From Streptomyces sp. WAC 01529 (GTDB lineage: Bacteria > Actinomycetota > Actinomycetes > Streptomycetales > Streptomycetaceae): DNA of 64,000 nucleotides. Made by a program: the position numbers and the translations under genes. The stretch covers positions 5,317,001-5,381,000 of the forward strand of contig NZ_CP029617.1 in assembly GCF_003945545.1 (NCBI RefSeq), read 5' to 3'. A model generated the notes under the pieces. That model was not told the origin of the DNA. It ran no database searches and saw nothing but the letters and a program-made list of their open reading frames with translations. Each line of letters starts with the position of its first letter. Position 1 is the stretch's first letter. Shown piece after piece: positions 62,289 through 64,000 of this stretch.

Positions 62289-63268
62289 GCGCCCGGCTCC
62301 GGACTGCTGAGGACCTCGACGGGCAGCCCCATGTACGCCATACGGGACTCGGCCATCTCGTCGGTCCACCGCTCGGCCATGTCGTAGCGCTGCTCGGGCG
62401 TGGTGTCGAGCATCCGTACGCCCGGCCAGATCTCGTAGTCGCCGATCTTGTCCGCGTGGTCGGCCATGCCCTTCTGGAACAGCTCCTCGCGGTGGATGAC
62501 GAACTCCCTGTCGGGGATCTCGTCCCACAGCTTCACCCCGGCCCGCAGGATCTCCATCAGGCGCGGGCGGTACTCGGGGTGGGCGACGACGTGGTCGCGC
62601 AGGATGGTGCTCGCCACCGTCAGATGGCGGATCTCGTCGATGGCGGTGCCGCGCGAGATCTCCCCGGTGGCGGGGGAGAGCGGGGTCCACTTGCGCTCGC
62701 TCAGCTCGGCGGCCGGGGCGAGGACGCCCTCGATGACGATGGCGAAGACGGCGACGCCGCCCGCGAAGTCGCCCTGGTCGCGGACGATGTCGAGGGTGAA
62801 GTCGACGACCGGGTCCAGGACCCGCGCGCGGTAGTCCGCGGCCATCTCGTCGATGTCCTTGAGGAGGGTCTCCGCGGGGTGCCCCAGCTCCACCAGGTGG
62901 TTGCGGAAGACGCGGGCGTGCCGGGCCTCGTCGATGAGCTGGGTGGCGTAGAACTCCATCTCGGGCACGCCCGGGGCGAGCGCCACATAGTGGCCCAGCA
63001 GCCGGGTGGCGATCTCCTCGGACAGGCCGCGGAAGCCGAACTCCAGTACCAGCGCGTCGCGCAGCGGCCCCGGCGCCTTCAGGAAGTCGGGGACGGTCGC
63101 GTTCTCGTGGTGGCCGGTCGCGCCGCGGTCGCGCAGGGTGCCCTGGGCGACGGAGGTGAACCAGTAGGCGAGGTCGCAGTCGTCGGGGCCGAGGGTGAGT
63201 TCCTTCGCGCCGTCGAGCAGTCCTGGCGCCTTGTCCCAGTCGGCCTCGGGGGCCACAGAACCGGTCAT
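62285..63268 (-). CDS. Ferritin-like diiron oxygenase (VlmB/AurF-like)
   Basis: 327 aa helical protein with two iron-binding EXXH motifs, Glu114-His117 (DEARH) and Glu212-His215 (DEIRH), spaced as in ribonucleotide-reductase-like diiron proteins. ATG at 63268. Candidates are amine N-oxygenation or oxidation of a hydrazine to an azoxy group, the latter as I recall for VlmB of valanimycin. The flavin reductase next door or the ferredoxin may supply electrons. Confidence 0.72.
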   Translation of the reverse strand: MTGSVAPEADWDKAPGLLDGAKELTLGPDDCDLAYWFTSVAQGTLRDRGATGHHENATVPDFLKAPGPLRDALVLEFGFRGLSEEIATRLLGHYVALAPGVPEMEFYATQLIDEARHARVFRNHLVELGHPAETLLKDIDEMAADYRARVLDPVVDFTLDIVRDQGDFAGGVAVFAIVIEGVLAPAAELSERKWTPLSPATGEISRGTAIDEIRHLTVASTILRDHVVAHPEYRPRLMEILRAGVKLWDEIPDREFVIHREELFQKGMADHADKIGDYEIWPGVRMLDTTPEQRYDMAERWTDEMAESRMAYMGLPVEVLSSPEPGA

Positions 63269-63819
63269 GATGCCGATGTCTCCTTCGTGGTGCGGGCGGG
63301 ATGCAGGGAGCCTGCGAAGAGGCCGCCCGCGTAGCTGAACAGCGGCGGCCGGCTCTCGGCGGTGGCGCGGACGACATAGCCGAGCAGCACCTCGCCGTCG
63401 CCCGCCCGGTGCGAGGAGTGGAGCCGGCAGGAGTAGTGGGCGAGCGCCTCGGTCAGCCGCGGGGCACCGGCGTAGGTGTCGGCCGTCCAGGGCACGCCGT
63501 CGAACTGGGCGCTGCCGTCGGGCCGGGAGCTGTCCGCGAACCACCGCGCCAGATCGCCCTGCCCGCCGTCCAGTACGTTGACGACGAACCGCCCCTCGGC
63601 GGTGGCGAGCCGCGCGAAGGACGAGCCGGGCCGCAGCGCCACCCCGATCAGCAAGGGCTCGCGCGAGACCAGCGTCACCGTGCTCGCCGTGGTGCCGTGC
63701 AGCAGCCCGGCGTGGCCGACGGTCAGCACCGACACGGGTGAGGCCAGGTGGTAAAGCGCCCGGCGCCGCTCCGCCGGGTCCTGGCGCACCGGGCGCCGCA
63801 GCGGGGTGAGCGTGCTCAT
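63265..63819 (-). CDS. Flavin reductase (HpaC/VlmR-like)
   Basis: 184 aa, split-barrel flavin reductase domain: SPVSVLTVGHAGLLHGTTASTVTLVSREP, LLIGVALRPGSSF, and GRFVVNVLDGGQGDLARWFA. It supplies reduced FMN/FAD to a partner monooxygenase. Its 4-bp overlaps with genes on both sides, including the partial gene at the window edge, suggest that edge gene encodes or neighbours its flavin-dependent partner. Confidence 0.85.
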   Translation of the reverse strand: MSTLTPLRRPVRQDPAERRRALYHLASPVSVLTVGHAGLLHGTTASTVTLVSREPLLIGVALRPGSSFARLATAEGRFVVNVLDGGQGDLARWFADSSRPDGSAQFDGVPWTADTYAGAPRLTEALAHYSCRLHSSHRAGDGEVLLGYVVRATAESRPPLFSYAGGLFAGSLHPARTTKETSAS

Positions 63820-64000
63820 CGCAGCGCCTCCTCGCGCGCCCGGGCCGCGGGCCGCGGCACCTCGGCGATGTGCCCGACCGGCTCCGGGTCCTGCGCGTGG
63901 CCGACCGGCTTGGGGTGGGCGACCCCCAGGTCGTCGAGGAGCCGCAGATAGCCGCTCTGCCGCACCGGCTCGAAGGGCAGCGCGAACGACTTCATGAAGT
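63816..64000 (-). CDS. C-terminal fragment of an unidentified protein (continues beyond window)
   Basis: Last 61 residues of a minus-strand gene, including FALPFEPVRQSGYLRLLDDLG and a Pro/Glu-rich tail; stop TGA overlaps the flavin reductase ATG. No family can be assigned. By analogy with valanimycin's reductase/N-hydroxylase pair it could be the hydroxylase, but this is a guess from position. Confidence 0.55.
   Translation of the reverse strand, partial: FMKSFALPFEPVRQSGYLRLLDDLGVAHPKPVGHAQDPEPVGHIAEVPRPAARAREEALR

Overview
The window is high-GC DNA with GTG and TTG starts, tightly overlapping stop/start codons (ATGA, GTGA) and Streptomyces-type families (SARP regulator, acyl-CoA carboxylase epsilon subunit). 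It is almost certainly a Streptomyces chromosome segment, and almost all of it is specialised metabolism.

Region 1 (about 0.5-48.0 kb) is one large biosynthetic gene cluster built on an amino-group carrier protein (LysW/AmCP). It encodes the carrier (27.8 kb), the ligase LysX and hydrolase LysK (6.9-8.9 kb), the kinase LysZ (44.4 kb), two almost identical LysY/ArgC reductases (17.3 and 43.3 kb), a split transketolase and a DegT-type aminotransferase (11.6-14.8 kb). This set matches the route to (2S,6R)-diamino-(5R,7)-dihydroxyheptanoic acid (DADH), the precursor of azabicyclic (aziridine) amino acids. A sulfotransferase, two adjacent candidate sulfate-elimination proteins (9.2-11.6 kb) and a PAPS supply set (cysC-cysD-cysN, 45.2-48.0 kb) fit aziridine closure by sulfate loss. 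A second block (30.3-41.5 kb, minus strand) makes a hydrazine: lysine N6-hydroxylase, cupin/methionyl-tRNA-synthetase-like fusion, FAD oxidase, then AMP ligase, carrier protein, GNAT and acyl-CoA dehydrogenase. Two saccharopine dehydrogenases in the same operon could recycle the lysine scaffold. Four ATP-grasp-type ligases, a short NRPS with a degenerate condensation domain, and a ketosynthase-III/carrier fusion could assemble the pieces. Gene content is closest to my recollection of the s56-p1 (spb) cluster, with triacsin-like hydrazone steps.

All operons of region 1 radiate from five copies of a 103-bp intergenic element whose two conserved ends are always exactly 80 bp apart. This appears to be an undescribed cluster-wide bidirectional promoter/operator, and it delimits the cluster.

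Region 2 (about 48.1-51.4 kb) holds ornithine carbamoyltransferase, acyl-CoA carboxylase beta and epsilon subunits and a small membrane protein.

Region 3 (51.6 kb to the right edge) looks like a second cluster running off the window: SARP regulator, a DUF2156 (MprF/VlmA-like) aminoacyl-tRNA-dependent transferase, a second seryl-tRNA synthetase, fatty-acid enzymes (FabF, ACP, FabH, enoyl reductase, desaturase, ferredoxin), a diiron protein and a flavin reductase. This resembles valanimycin-type or alkyl-azoxy pathways. Between the SARP gene and the transferase lie two tandem tRNA-Ser-like genes whose anticodon arm has no 7-nt anticodon loop. With the SerRS paralogue and the aminoacyl-tRNA transferase they suggest a dedicated, non-decoding seryl-tRNA system for natural-product synthesis. 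This is the most novel observation here.
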